This document shows positions 1 to 12,157 of a stretch of 64,000 nt of DNA, piece after piece. Each line of letters begins with the position of its first letter. Within the stretch, counting starts at the first letter, position 1. The notes below the pieces were generated by a model. That model saw only the letters and a list, made by a program, of their open reading frames with translations, had not been told where the DNA came from and searched no databases. The DNA comes from Megamerina dolium (Eukaryota > Arthropoda > Insecta > Diptera > Megamerinidae): the NCBI GenBank assembly GCA_963854835.1, contig OY978528.1:35509335-35573334 (forward strand), in the 5' to 3' direction. A program made the translations under genes and the position numbers.

Positions 1-231
1 CTTGTAAGATATTGCTTGAAGTAGACCTTCACCATTCTGCTACTAGAATATTATTCACGATTAACCATTTCGTATGTAATAAAAATGAGTTTTTCTTTTT
101 GCTTCTGTTGCAACACAAAAACATACCAGCCTCGTACATAAATTATAATAATAATCAAATACGTTTTTGAGTTACACAAAACAGTTTGTGTGTGTGTGTA
201 TGGCTTACAATAACCGCCATAATAAACATAC
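1..231. other. Tnpo intron sequence
   Basis: Follows the donor at 231/230 of the last visible Tnpo exon. Contains a short (TG)n run near 188-198. No coding match to the missing transportin C-terminus was seen on either strand. Confidence 0.6.
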
Positions 232-3149
232 CCGTATTTTCCAACAGCGTTTTTGGTGTATTTGGACGATTTATTATAACAAACAGCTCCTTGAGTACAA
301 GATGAATGTACTGTCGTGTCTCTTCACCTGTCAGATGGTAGATTGTAATTAATATAAATTTAGTAAAAAAAAGTAGCAACATTCCTTACCTAGTTTCATA
401 CAAATTTCTCCAATAGCCCAAGTTGCATTATTACATACAGATATGTAATCAGGATTTAAATTTTGACCCAATATAGGGAAAAATTCTGACATAAAGGGAT
501 GAACGTGTTGAAAACATGCCTTTGTTAAATCACCCAGTAAAGCAAACGATGATTGTCGTACCTATATAAATATAGTTCAAAGAAATGTTAAGACATTGGC
601 GCTTTGCTGTAACGAAATAGTAATTTTTACCTCCGGTAGAACATCTTGCATGCATTGATAGAGTAATTGCATTATATTACTATTTGCCACCAACGATTCA
701 ATATGTCCATCCAATCCTTCTGCTAAACCGGAAAGCAAATCCAAAGCAACAATCATACGTTCCTTGTCCGGATGATCGAATCCAGGATTTTGTGTGCAAG
801 CTAAATCCTGATTTAGTGTTTGTTCAATTAGCGAAATACAACGTCTATAAACTGGATCACAATATGGTAAAAATCCAGATTGTAATGCAGTCGCTATACT
901 AGACAAACATTCCAACAGAGGAAACAGATCCTTGTCGTCGTCCTTTAGCAGATTCCATTTATCAATTAGCGGGGGCATTAATATGTCAATGTATTGTGGT
1001 TTATTCAAGTGATGTCCAACAGAATCGGCCAATGTACCAACAGCATCGTATAGAATTAGAAGATTTTTATGCTGATATTTTGAGAATGCAAATACCAAAG
1101 TCTTCAGTATATATTCCAAATAGGGAACCAATTCAGTGCACGCCTCTTCTTCGAGTGTGGCAAATGCTGAACATGCTGCCTCCTGAACACGCTTGTTCGA
1201 GTCCAAAATACGTTTTAGTAATTCCTCCATTAGCGGCTTCAAGTACTGATCATGTGGCTGATTGACTACCCAGTTAGCGTACCGTGATAACGTCCAGCAT
1301 GTTATTGATCGAACTAGAGCCTTTTTGTCAGCAAGGCAGCTTATCAAATATGGTATCAATTCTGGCAAGTGCGGAATCATGCCCTGCATACAACCTTCAG
1401 CGATAGCGCCCAATGCAAGTACTCCACTCTCTTTAATTACCCATTCTTGGTGGAAGAGTGTGTCTTTCAATATTGGCAGCACAATAGGAAGGCATTCTTC
1501 GCGAAAAACATTAGCCAATACATCCAATGCAGCTGCACTGCATTTACGCAAATTCCATTCGGATAAAGAATTATCATCATCTAGACCATCGTCAAAATCG
1601 TCATCATCCTCATCCACTCCACTTTCTCCTGATTTTATTGTGTGTGTTCGAGATTTATGGAAACGTGGCCGAATGTCTTCCTCACGATCGGGCACCATAT
1701 CGTCTTCTTCGACATTACCCTTCAACAGTATAATATCAATTTCAGAATAACGCATGCCACGTACTAGTATTGGTGCCAATTGGGGCAAATACGGAGCAAG
1801 TACATCTTTGCAGATACTTTGTTCAGCGAGAGATAACCAAAATTCAGAAGCTTCTAATGCTACACCTTCGTCAGAGTCTTGTGTTCGCATTAGCATATAC
1901 TGAAAAAAAACATACATTTATTAAAAATACCACGTATCAAATACAAAATGCAATTATCATCAAATTACCTCAATTATTTGCGCCATATGCGGCAGCAGAC
2001 GATCCATGCGGACTTCCAATAACATTACTAATCCGTGACACACATTTTTGCGTACCTCATGATCATCATCCAAAGACAAATTGAATAAGCTCTCAATAAA
2101 GGTGTCAATATGCAGCATTAATGCTTGAGATCGATTTATGATAAATTGATTAATGCAGGCAATAGCATGAGAACGTATCTTCGGACTGGAGTGACTAAAG
2201 TATTGCAGAAATTTGGGTATAAGAATATTTAAAGGTCGATTAAGTGCGGCAGAGTCCAGAATTTCAGCGGAATCTTCACAAATCTTCTGCAGGGCGCTAA
2301 ATGCACCCTCACACACATTATAGTCTTGCGAGTCAAGCATGTCACATAGCGATGGTAGTAGTTGTGGCCAGTTATGCAGACCACCATTACTAGCTATTGT
2401 AGTAATTAAAATACCGACAGTGGCTCTTATCAGAGGTGAAGCATCCCCAATCGCTTGTAAACACTCATGTTTGATGTACTCTACAATTTCCGGTTGCAAA
2501 TTATTGCCATGAATGCGAATATTATTTTTTAGTATTAAACCACTAAGTGAGCGTGTGGGTTCATCCTCAGTTTTCAGTTTAGTCAGCACATAAATCAGAT
2601 AATTATTAAAGTCGGGATATTGATTTAGTTCCTCCAATTTCTAAAATAAGAAAACAAATTAATAAAATGCAATATGACCAAGTAACAACAATATTTTTGC
2701 AAAATATATACAAATACTATGGGTGTAGATAGCTATGATACCTATATTGATCGATTACAAACGGAGGAATCCTTGCAAACTGTTACTAGCAACTTAATTG
2801 TTTGCCGGCAAGTAGGCACCGCTTAAAAAAATTCATATTATTTCTGCCTCGGACGAGAGTGAACACATGGTCTACGACTTTTGTATAACAGATCAACACA
2901 CTAAGCAACTAAGCTACGGCTCCCACATTTAAGTACAAATAATATTTTATTTTCCATTTTCAAATTAGTTCACTTACTACCCTCACTACGTAGTTATTTC
3001 TTTATTACATCCTTTCGCTATGAAAATAATATTATCGATTAAGTACTTACCATTTGCACGGCCATTTGAGTTGCCGTGTTTGGTGATTGCGACTCTTTAA
3101 GGATCGCAATGATCTGTTGTAAGCCTTCAGCTTGGGGTTCCCACGTCAT
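232..3149 (-). CDS. Tnpo: Transportin (karyopherin beta-2), 3' end outside window
   Basis: Nuclear import receptor that carries PY-NLS cargo such as hnRNPs through nuclear pores under RanGTP control. Five exons read on the minus strand: 3149-3051 (starts [14 protein letters not shown]), 2640-1969, 1899-631, 561-390 and 327-232; all junctions are GT/AG and keep frame. They encode about 769 residues of HEAT repeats. The acidic H8 loop typical of transportin lies at about residues 318-367 (GNVEEDD and a later run of aspartates). The fly protein is about 890 aa, so roughly 120 C-terminal residues should lie left of base 1; nothing in 1-231 continues the protein. Start chosen because MTWEPQ is the conserved transportin N-terminus. 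The antisense ORFs over this span are shadows. Confidence 0.95.
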
Positions 3150-4016
3150 TGTGTTTAAATGTTTGTTTATGTTCTAAAGGTGAAATGGCTAAAGAGTAAA
3201 AACAATTAAATATTTGCTAATCAAAAATATATATATGTAAGTAAATAAAATTGACATTTTATATTTGTTTGATTAAAAAATGAAGGACGACAAAAGCTAT
3301 GCATTTAGCGCATACACATTATAGGTGTATTTATGTATAGCGGAAATATCCAGACGGCCAAGCATATACTCCAATCTTTGCATAAACTGCTTAATAAGAT
3401 GCAATTATATTTAAATCAATAATATTTTAAGTAATTTAACTTTTTTTAAATCTCTCTGTTCACAACTTTCATCTAAACCAATTCACTGGTTTTAGTATGC
3501 ATTTGCAAAATTTCACAGAGCAGACACAAGAGTCAAAAAAACGTTCGCACTCAATTCAATTTCGGTGCTTTACCTTTTTAGTAAAATATAAAAATTACAC
3601 TATAAGATATTATATAGCAGTGGCTCTTTGCTTTACCGTTAGTTAAAAATATGGTTAAAACTATTTAGGAAAACTTTAAATCTTTTTCTTTATTCTTCCC
3701 CGATAATATAATTTTTTCTCAGGAGAAAAAGAACTGCAAAATGAAGATTTTCTGCTGCTTTTTATGTTTTTTAACACGAGTAATTCATCTCTTTTGTTTG
3801 CGAATAAAATGCCATATGTAAGAAAGAATAAAATATATTCTCGGATTGAGGCGAATGATTGCAATAAATACCACAACCAATTTCATGATGTTCAAAAAAA
3901 GCGCATAGTTGCATTATTTGAAAATGATTTAATACGACGTCAATATTGTCAATATTCGCAAATACTGAACGAAATTAAATAAAAAGTTCTTTCACCTAGA
4001 ATTTTTTTTAGATTCT

Positions 4017-4020
<4 letters not shown>
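3150..4020. other. Tnpo 5' region and AT-rich spacer
   Basis: Holds the Tnpo 5'UTR/promoter side (minus strand, from 3150 rightwards) and AT-rich DNA. A 72-codon ORF at 3764-3982 (plus) has no recognisable domain and a composition expected of AT-rich noise. No gene supported. Confidence 0.5.
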
Positions 4021-4090
<70 letters not shown>

Positions 4091-4119
4091 AATATACATG
4101 TATATATATATATATATAT

Positions 4120-4163
<44 letters not shown>
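4021..4163. repeat. (TA)n / TATATG microsatellite
   Basis: Almost pure alternating TA with four interruptions (three ACATGT-type, one short). Generates spurious Tyr/Ile ORFs on the minus strand. Confidence 0.98.
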
Positions 4164-4256
4164 TTATTGCATAATTAATGGCCATGTTCACAGCTAAATA
4201 TGTTTATGGATGAAAAGGGTTCACTTTACATAAGCACAAAAAGTTAATTAATTTAA

Positions 4257-4257
<1 letters not shown>

Positions 4258-4317
<60 letters not shown>
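4258..4317. repeat. (AT)n microsatellite abutting a SINE
   Basis: Uninterrupted AT dinucleotide run that ends directly at the 5' head of the tRNA-derived SINE at 4318. Confidence 0.98.
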
Positions 4318-4319
<2 letters not shown>

Positions 4320-4697
4320 GGTGCCGTAACTCAGTGGTTAGTGTGTTCGCCTTCTGATCTGTAGGTCGTGGTGCAATCCCCGGCTGATGCATAACAAATT
4401 TAATATCGATAAGATTTTTCTTTCGAATGGTACCCACCTATCGGCAAGCAATTGGCAATTCTTCCGACAGTAACAACTTGCCATGAAAAAGCTTCTGAAA
4501 GAATTATGTGACAAGGCTCAGAAAAAGTGATGTCACAAGTGTTTTGCCGTTCGGAACCGGCTAAAATAAGTAGGTCCCTTCTAATACTGTCCAAATTTAA
4601 GACGCACAACAGTAATGGAAGAGAAGCTCGGCCGATGAGCTCTTTGGGGCTCATCAGCCCGAAGTATTAGAAGGGACCTACTTATTTTAGCCGGTAA
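4318..4697 (+). mobile_element. tRNA-derived SINE, copy 1, with snap-back 3' end
   Basis: The head resembles a tRNA gene: a box-A-like TAACTCAGTGG near 4326 and a box-B-like GGTGCAATCCC near 4370. The body, about 250 bp, is shared with copies at 36513-36880 and 63718-63943. The last 36 bases (about 4662-4697) are the reverse complement of 4556-4590 within the same copy, so the 3' end can fold back on itself. No clean target duplication was found. Confidence 0.85.
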
Positions 4698-4714
4698 AGA
4701 TATACTTTACGTGA

Positions 4715-5835
4715 AAATTACAGCGAGCAATAAAATAGTAGTGGATGGGGAAAAAACATAATTTTAAGAAAATAAAATGGAAATTTGTAATTTTTTTATT
4801 TTAATTTAATTATCATTTTAATTAATTAATTTAATTATTATTTAATTATTTAACAGAAATACTTAGTATTTGGTAGCACGGCCGTTATTTTTAAGCACAG
4901 CTGCACAGCGGTTCCTCATAGACGCTGGCACCTTGCTCATGGGATTGATTGCCATGCACGTTGAACGACAGCTCACAGTTCGTTGGGCTTATCCTCCCAT
5001 ACCTCTTTCTTTAGATCAGCGCAAAAGTTTTCTATGGGATTGAGGTCAGAATATTGAACTGACCACTCCATGACCTTAATTCCATTGTCCCGAAAACAAT
5101 TTTGCCAGCTTTCTTTTGTGCTTCGGGTCGTTGTTCTGTTGTAATACCCATATAAGCTGCATTTCCATGCTTTAGGGTCTTTGTGGTGTAACGTGGATTG
5201 TACTCAGAATTTGGGGGCCGTCTTACATACATTTTAGACTCATCCGTCCACAAAATATTTCTCCATTTCCAGATGGGTCATTCCAAATGTTATTTGGCAA
5301 AATCAAGTCTTCGTAATACATAATTTTTTTTTAGAAGCGGTATCTTGCGTGAACTTCGAGCATACAGGTTATGTTCGCGTAGCCGTCTCCGGTATGTACA
5401 CCGTAGGGTAATTTGAAGATGTCTAGTATTTCAACAGCTGACATCGTTGGTCGACTTTTAGAACATTTTATTATTTGCCGAACGGCAGTTGCTGAAAGTA
5501 TTCACTTAGCATCCCTTTTCTCAGCGTTATTTTTATAATTTATTGCATTTCGTATCGTGGTTGCTGAACAACCAACAATCTTTTCCACTTCTTATATGTT
5601 TTATCGCTTTTGATAAGTTTTTTAATAATTTTACGTTTTCCGTAAGTGCAGTGCACACCTCGTTCTACTAAAAGTTGTAAAATTATGTTTTGTTTTATTT
5701 TAACTGCATAAATATTAACTAAAGCAATAAAACTTACTTTCAATTAAGAAAAAATAAAATATTTTCACAGGAAAACAACTTTTGTATACTTAGTTGCTAT
5801 TACTTTATTGCTACTATTTTACAGCTCATTCAAAA
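4715..5835 (-). pseudogene. Tc1-like DNA transposon relic
   Basis: Minus-strand reading frames, interrupted by stops and frameshifts, show Tc1-type transposase blocks: an N-terminal helix-turn-helix piece (KLIKSDKTYK, about 5743-5540), the central WTDESK followed by VRRPPNSEYNPRYTTKT (5253-5100) and the C-terminal SDLNPIENF block with a later TKY near 4870. Ends are tentative: AGCAATAAAATAGTAG near 4726 and its imperfect inverse near 5800 could be terminal repeats. Catalytic function is lost. Identification rests on motif order; exact subfamily unknown. Confidence 0.8.
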
Positions 5836-6098
5836 TATCACATGCAGCAGCGTCTACTGCTATAGATAAAAAACTATATCGGTTTCATGGTTTCAAAGTA
5901 TAATAATTTTTAAAAAAATCGAAGCCGATAACGAGTAAGATAAAGAATAAAGGGTTTGATTGAATATTGAAAATTTTACTCATGACATTGATATTTAATT
6001 AACCCTTCCGCTACAGATTTTTATTGGGGAATGTTAAAATTCAAAATTCTTCAGTTTCATTCTCCATAACAACATAACAACATAACAACATAGCATAA
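5836..6098. other. AT-rich spacer
   Basis: No coding or RNA signal seen. A short ACAACAT tandem run lies near 6068-6090, just before the LTR fragment. Confidence 0.4.
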
Positions 6099-6488
6099 TA
6101 ATACGTCTTTATTTTGTGAGCGTTTAATTCTATTTGAATTAACCTTGTTCGATCACTGCATTCTGTTAATAATAATTGCAACAATTATTTTGTAGAACTG
6201 TATAGAGCAACAATTTATTTAATCAACTCTATTTACAATAACTCTTTTAATGTACTTGCAACTTTTGCCTCTGATACTGTATCGATCTTTGACCAATCAC
6301 GTTCGGGATTTGATTTAATTGTATTTGTCAACACTGGCTCTATTTATACTCTGTGGCAACGCTCCAGAATCTTCCTTTATCGTAGTCGAGATTCATCTCT
6401 TTTTTTCTCGTTGGCTTGTTCTGGTTATCGCCTATTTGTTTTTGTTGACATTTGTTTCGATGCTGTCAATATTCGTTTCGATGCTGCC
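6099..6488 (-). mobile_element. Gypsy-family LTR fragment, minus, head-to-head with E1
   Basis: Matches the LTR defined by the complete copy at 54082-57941, read on the minus strand, including the TATA-containing block (about 6335) and the conserved polyadenylation-side segment. Its 5' (U3) terminus is missing where it abuts the inverse LTR of E1. Confidence 0.85.
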
Positions 6489-9400
6489 TATTGTGAGTGA
6501 CACGAATAGTGACATCATCGAAACGAACGTCAACAAAAATAAATAGGCGATGACCAGAACAAACCAACGGGAAAGAAAGAGAGAATCTTGATAAAGGAAG
6601 ATTCTGAAGTGTTGCCGCAGAGTATAAATACAGCCAGTTGTTGACAAAAGATATCAATCGAATCCCGAACGTGATTGCGCAAACATTGGTACAGTATCAG
6701 AGGCAAAAGTTGCAAGTACATTAAAGTGTTATTGTAAATAGTTGATTGTAGATAGAGTTGATTAAATAAATTGTTGCTGTATATAATTGTCCAAAATAAA
6801 TGCTGCAATTATTATTAACAGAACCCAGTGATCGAACAAGGTTGATTCAAATAGAATTAAACGTTCACAAAATAAAAATGTAACAATTGGTGTATTAAGT
6901 GGGATTGTGTAAATATGGTGAAAATTGACCAACTATAAGTGGACCAGCTTAAGAAGCTATTGGCAGAGATGAATCTAACCTCATCAGGTGCAAAAGCGGA
7001 ACTGCTGGTGAGGCTAAGGCAAGCCATGGAGGCTAAGTGATTCATCAGTGATGCATGATAACACAATGGCCCAATTTTTGGCCTAAGTACAAACTTCAAG
7101 AAATTTCTGGGGCTATTAATGAGAAGTTACAGAACTAAAAGAACATGTAGATGAAATTTCCGGAACCATTAATAAAAAAGTCACGGATCTGAAGGAACAT
7201 GTAGATGACTTGGAAGATAGGTTCAAAAAATTACAGCACGAACTCAATCAACTAAAAATAAATGGACCAGCCACATCAGTGATTAGTGAATCAACTACAA
7301 TCAAACTAAAACCACCAACATTTGACGGAAGCACGCCATTCAATATCTTCAAGCTTCATTTTGAGACAACAGCATCGAAGAATTAATGGGATGATAGCGA
7401 CAAGACCGCTGCTTTAATAGTCGCATTAAAAGGCAATGCTTCCGAAGTGTTACAAAAGGTTCCAGAAAAAGATCGTGGTAGCTACCAATCACTGATGGAC
7501 ACGCTCCAGCGAAAATATGGAAATGAATGTAAGAGTCAATTGCATCGAGTGGAATTAAGTTCGCGTGTGCAAAGGAGTAATCAGAGCCTTCAGGATTTCG
7601 CTTCCGGTATTAAGCGCTTATGTCATCTTGGTAATTCGGAAGAGTTCTCTAGTAATTCCGAAGAGTTCGTCGAAAAAATAAAAATAGAGGCATTCATAGA
7701 TGGTATACGTGATGGAGAGACTAAGCGTGCCCTAGTCATGTCACCAAGGAGTACATATGCGGAAGCAATTTGAGTGCCCTGACGTATGAAGCCGCCATTT
7801 AAATGTGTCGACCAGTGCCACGTGTACGCCAACTAGAGGCAGAAACATCAGATCTGGTTGAAGCAGTGTGTCAGGCAGTTAAGTCAGTAGTGCAGGCTGA
7901 AGGAAGAACAACAGGTCGACGCGAAAATAAATTTATTGGTAAGTGCTTTATGGTTTGCGACAAACCAGGACACATGGAGCGTGAGTGCCGTCTATGACGA
8001 AAGCGATCAAGATCGAATTCTCCAGGTAGACAAAAGAAGGAGAATATGGTGGAAAACGACCGTTCCACTAACACAAATCAATCGTTAAACTAAATCGTGT
8101 CAGTTCAGCGGGGTATGAACTGACTCCAACAGTGGTTGCCCCATCATTCACATTTCACAACTACAGCGTGTGCCAAGCAGCTTGACTATTGATGGAAAAT
8201 TGGACAATATGGAATTCATGTTATCCCTGGATACTGGTGCATCACATTCTATAATCAAGAGGAATTTGGTAAAGAGGTTTGAGCCTTTAATGGGAATAAA
8301 ATAGTGTACAGCAACGAGTGAGGATGCACAAATTTTGGGTAAGATAAAGAAACGAGTATCTATTGGAAATTGCACGTGGGAACATGAATTCATTGCGGCC
8401 GACATCATCGATGACGTAATAATTGGTGTTGATTTTGTGATTGAGAACTGATTTACGTTAGATTTAAATCAACGGATACTACGCTATGCAAATGTCGAGT
8501 TACCATTGAACATCGGTTACAAGCGTAGTGGAAACATAAACGAATACTGGCATGTCAACGCCAAGAGGTTCCAGCAAAATCAGAAGCGGTGATTTGGGTA
8601 CAGATGAATGTGGATGATGGGACAGGCAAGTTGTGAGTAGTGGAAGCAGATAAAGAAATAGCGAATAAAAACATCATATTTGGTAGGACGTTAGTGGAAC
8701 CTAAAGAAAATGGAATAGTACCGGTGCGAATATTAAATCCAACTAATACATCTACAGTTGTGAAGAAAGGAATGGTGATTGGTCATTGCCAGGAAGTTAC
8801 TGCCGTAGTCGACTGCGAAAAGGGTTCGTTGATAAAAAGTGGAAGATCACATAAAAGCACAGATGGAAGAATGGGCAAGTGTGCTTACCAAACAGCAAAA
8901 AGAAAAGGCTTTACAAGTATTGGGGAAGTACAGCTCAATCCTTTCTTCAAATGGAAAAACTGGAGAACGAACAACCATCGTGAAGCATCACATTGACACC
9001 GGTGGTTCTAGCCCAATTCGTTAAGCACCACGACGAGTTCCATTGGCCAAAAGAGATGAAGCCATTAAGCTGATTACCGATATGCAGAAACAAGGTGTTA
9101 TTGAACCATCAGCCAGTCCATGGAGTTCACCAGTTGTGCTGGTAAAGAAGAAAGATGGAAGTACTGATTCTGTTTAGATTACAGAAAGCTAAATGATATC
9201 ACGAAAAAAGACAGCTATCCACTGCCAAAAATCGATGACACTCTGAACACGCTATCTGATGCGAAGTGGTTCTCAACTCTTGATCTGCAAAGTGGCTACT
9301 GGCAAGTGGAACTTGGTAAGGAGGACAAAGGGAAAACAGCTTTCAGTATTGGCGATGGTCTATGGCAATTTACAGTGATGCCATTTGGCTTATGCAATGC

Positions 9401-10885
9401 GCCAACTACTTTCGATCGTTTGATGTTCGTGTACTACGAGGACTACACTGGAAAACGTGTTTGGTGTACCTCGATGACAATATCGTGATGGGAAAAGATT
9501 TTAACGACCACCTGGAAAAGTTGAAAGAAGTATTTGAGCGTATACAATCAGCAGGGCTTAAACTGAATATGAAAAAGTGTTCACTCTTCAGGTAAGAAGT
9601 TAAATATCTTGGTCATAAAGTAACAACAGAAGGGGTATAAAGTATACCGACAAGGAGAAATAGCAGCAGTACAAGCATGTCCTATTTCGTCGAATCTTCA
9701 CGAGCTAAGAAGCTTCCTAGGCTTATGTACCTACTATAGACGATTCGTTCCTGGATTTGCAAACATCGGCTGCGTTCTGCATGAGTTAACAAGAAAGAAC
9801 AAACCATTTGTGTGGCGGGAGGAACAACAGAAAGCATTCGAACAGCTGAAAGAAAGACTTTGTTCAGCATCAGTATTAGAGTATCCCGTACCTGGGCAAA
9901 AGTTTGTGTTGGACACAGATGGGAGTAGCTATGGAATAGGTGGTATGCTCTCTCAGATCATAGATGGGCAAAAAAAGTAATAGCATATTACAGTAAAATC
10001 CTGTCGAAGCCAGAAAGAAACTACTGTCCTACTTGAAGAGAGCTGCTCGGAGTACTGTAATGTGTAAATATTTCCATAAATACTTGTATGGTCAGTTATT
10101 TCATCTAAGCACTGACCACGCAGCGCTAAGGTGGTTATTAATATTTAAAAACCCAGAAGGACAATTGGCGCGCTGGATTGAAAGGCTGCAGAGTTATGTA
10201 TTTAATATCGAGCACCGTAAAAGAGGACATCACGGCAACGCGGTGAACGATTTAACCGTACCTTGGAGGAATATTTGAGTTCTCTAATGTTCTCAGCTGA
10301 TTTAAAATTTGAAGTCGTATCACCAACGAGATCAATCGAAGGTAACTATACTAGTGAAAAGCGGGAACAGTTGGATGAAGGACATCAATTCATCAGAGCG
10401 GCCGCAGATGATAAGCGATAAGATGAAGACCAGGTATGAATTGAAAGCAAATTCCAAAAGGTTCTATGAAGGAGAGTTTGTAATGCTTCATAATCCACAA
10501 CGAGAGAAAGGCCTGTCCCCTAAGCTACATACTCATTGAGAAGGACCATACGAGATTATAGCAAATATAAAGTCGTAGTGTATCGTATTCAACGTGTCTG
10601 GAATAAAAGAGCGCCATATCGACGAACCAGGTTAAGAGGAAGGTAGTGTAACGAGTATCGATGGTTGGTTACTCATCACCATTGTGAGTGACACTATTGT
10701 GATTGAATCTCGACTACGATAAAGGAAGATTCTGGAGTATTGCCAACAGAGTATAAATAGAGCCAGTGTTGACAAATGCAAATGAATCCCGAACGTGATT
10801 ACGCAAAGTATCAGAGGCAAAAGTTGCAAGTACATTAAAAGAGTTATTGTAAATATTTGATTGTTGATAAAATAAAAACATAACA
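6489..10885 (+). mobile_element. Degenerate Ty3/Gypsy element, autonomous type (copy E1)
   Basis: 5' LTR about 6489-6885 (5' truncated), degenerate primer site 6888-6905, gag-pol relics, and an internally deleted 3' LTR at 10647-10885 beginning TGTAACGAG. Internal order is gag, protease, RT, RNase H, then the extreme C-terminal part of integrase. Multiple stops and frameshifts. It is the oldest looking copy of the family in the window. Confidence 0.9.
6915..10640 (+). pseudogene. gag-pol of Gypsy copy E1, broken
   Basis: Starts MVKIDQL (SAP-type N-terminus with an early stop). The capsid part runs about 7300-7830. There is a single zinc knuckle (CDKPGHMEREC, with an extra residue in the first Cys spacing) near 7950. 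The protease retains DTGAS at about 8229. RT blocks run about 9030-9600 (YLDDN instead of YLDDI at about 9467). RNase H runs about 9890-10240. Most of integrase is deleted: after HHGNA (about 10225-10242) the sequence jumps to the piece just after the catalytic Glu, followed by the linker/GPY region with stops (to about 10640). Many stops and frameshifts; no function expected. Confidence 0.88.
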
Positions 10886-10924
10886 ATATATTGGTTAATT
10901 AACAAGTAACTATAACTGGTCACC

Positions 10925-11560
10925 CCACAGCAAAACGTTTTCACGCTCTTAACTCAGACGAGCTAACATTCTTTCTGCAAAAGTCAATATCTAGCACGAG
11001 AGCGGACAAGGTGATTCGACTCGAAGCAGCATTCCAAGAACGGACTCCGGGAGAGAATATCAATAATTTAAATTTCTCCCAAATTCTAGATCAATTATGA
11101 TATCGTGAACCAAATGATCCAGAACATCGCGACTTACCTTCCTCAAATACGTCATCAGCTATTGGAACTACTACTGAAGCAGTCCAAAACAATGAAATTC
11201 AGCAGTTATGCGATATTCTTAAAAGCATGCAAGAAGAAATGCTAAATTTGAATCAACGTCAAGCCCTTTGAAAATCGAAATTCTAATGGATTTTCTTCAG
11301 AACATAAATCAGCGAAATTATGAACAGTATCAAACTTTTGGAAGCACGATCATAATTTATGGTTTGCAATATTAGAAAGGAAATTTGAGATCCACAACAT
11401 GGAAAATACGCTGCTATCAAACAAATTTTTCTCGACACTTACCAAAAATCTAATGAGGAAAGAATCAACACGATATTATCCGAACTTTTTCTGGGTGACA
11501 ACAAGCCTAGTCAATTATTCCAAAGAATGAAGGATATCACTTTACCTTTATGCAACAATG
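10925..11560 (+). pseudogene. gag fragment of a second Gypsy element (F)
   Basis: Frames with stops read AKRFHALNSDELTFFLQ near 10932 and, after breaks, WFAILERKFEI and YAAIKQIFLDTYQKSNEERI, then LFLGDNKPSQLFQRMKD (about 11360-11540). The last block is the capsid signature seen in many arthropod Ty3/Gypsy Gags. Probably the left half of the element whose pol resumes at 15332, split by LINE insertions. Confidence 0.6.
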
Positions 11561-12156
11561 TCTGAGTTCGGTATTCCTGCAAAACTCATTCGACTTTGTA
11601 GAATGACACTGCATAACTCCCGTTGTGCAGTGAAAATTGGGAAGGACCTCCCCGCACCGTTTAATACCGAACGGGGTTTCAGACAAGGTGATTCGTTATC
11701 GTGCGACTTATTCGATGTTATTATGAAAAAAATAATACGAGCTGCTGATCTACGACATAATGACACTATCTTCAACAAAAGAATGAGCGAATGCTTGGAG
11801 TTTTCGAGAGAAAAGTTCTACGCAAGATCTTTGGACCTATTTGCGTTGGTGGCGAGTACCGAATAAGGTACAACCATGAGCTGTACGAGCTGTATCCCGA
11901 TATTGACATAGTAAAGCGCATTAAAATCCAATGGCTGCGCTGGCTAGGTCACGTCGAGCGAATGGAAGAATACTCTCCAGCTAAGAAGGTGTTATATTCG
12001 GAACCCGCTGGAGGACGACGCAGAAGAGGAAGACCTAACCTCCTATGGAAAGACCAAGTAGTGGAGCTAGCGAAGAACAGAGATGGCTGACGAAGCATGT
12101 TATATTCGGCCTAAATCCATATTCGGTTGTTATGGCAACATAAGTAAGTAAATAAG
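11558..12156 (+). pseudogene. LINE (family X) RT and 3' tail fragment
   Basis: The first part reads FGIPAKLIRLCRMTL and GFRQGDSLSCDLFDVIM, an RT-domain segment of APE-type non-LTR elements. It then skips the YADD region. The second part (11791-12090) is the post-RT tail: RKVLRKIFGPI, YELYPDIDIVKRIKIQWLR and WLGHVERM. The 3' end carries TAAGTAAGTAAATAAGTA at about 12140, a microsatellite-like terminus also seen in the copy at 60733. Internally deleted and dead. Confidence 0.8.
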
Positions 12157-12157
12157 T

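Noticed and set aside
1262..1750. 162-codon plus-strand ORF
   Set aside because: Exact antisense of transportin exon 3; the Ser-rich text mirrors the acidic loop codons.
3764..3982. 72-codon plus ORF
   Set aside because: No domain, no codon or context support.
4318..4395. Possible tRNA gene (also at 36513)
   Set aside because: Box A and B are present, but the acceptor arms do not pair well, the unit is followed by a conserved SINE body, and it recurs with target duplications.
3949..4437. Two minus-strand ORFs rich in Tyr/Ile
   Set aside because: They are translations of TA microsatellites and SINE sequence, not genes.
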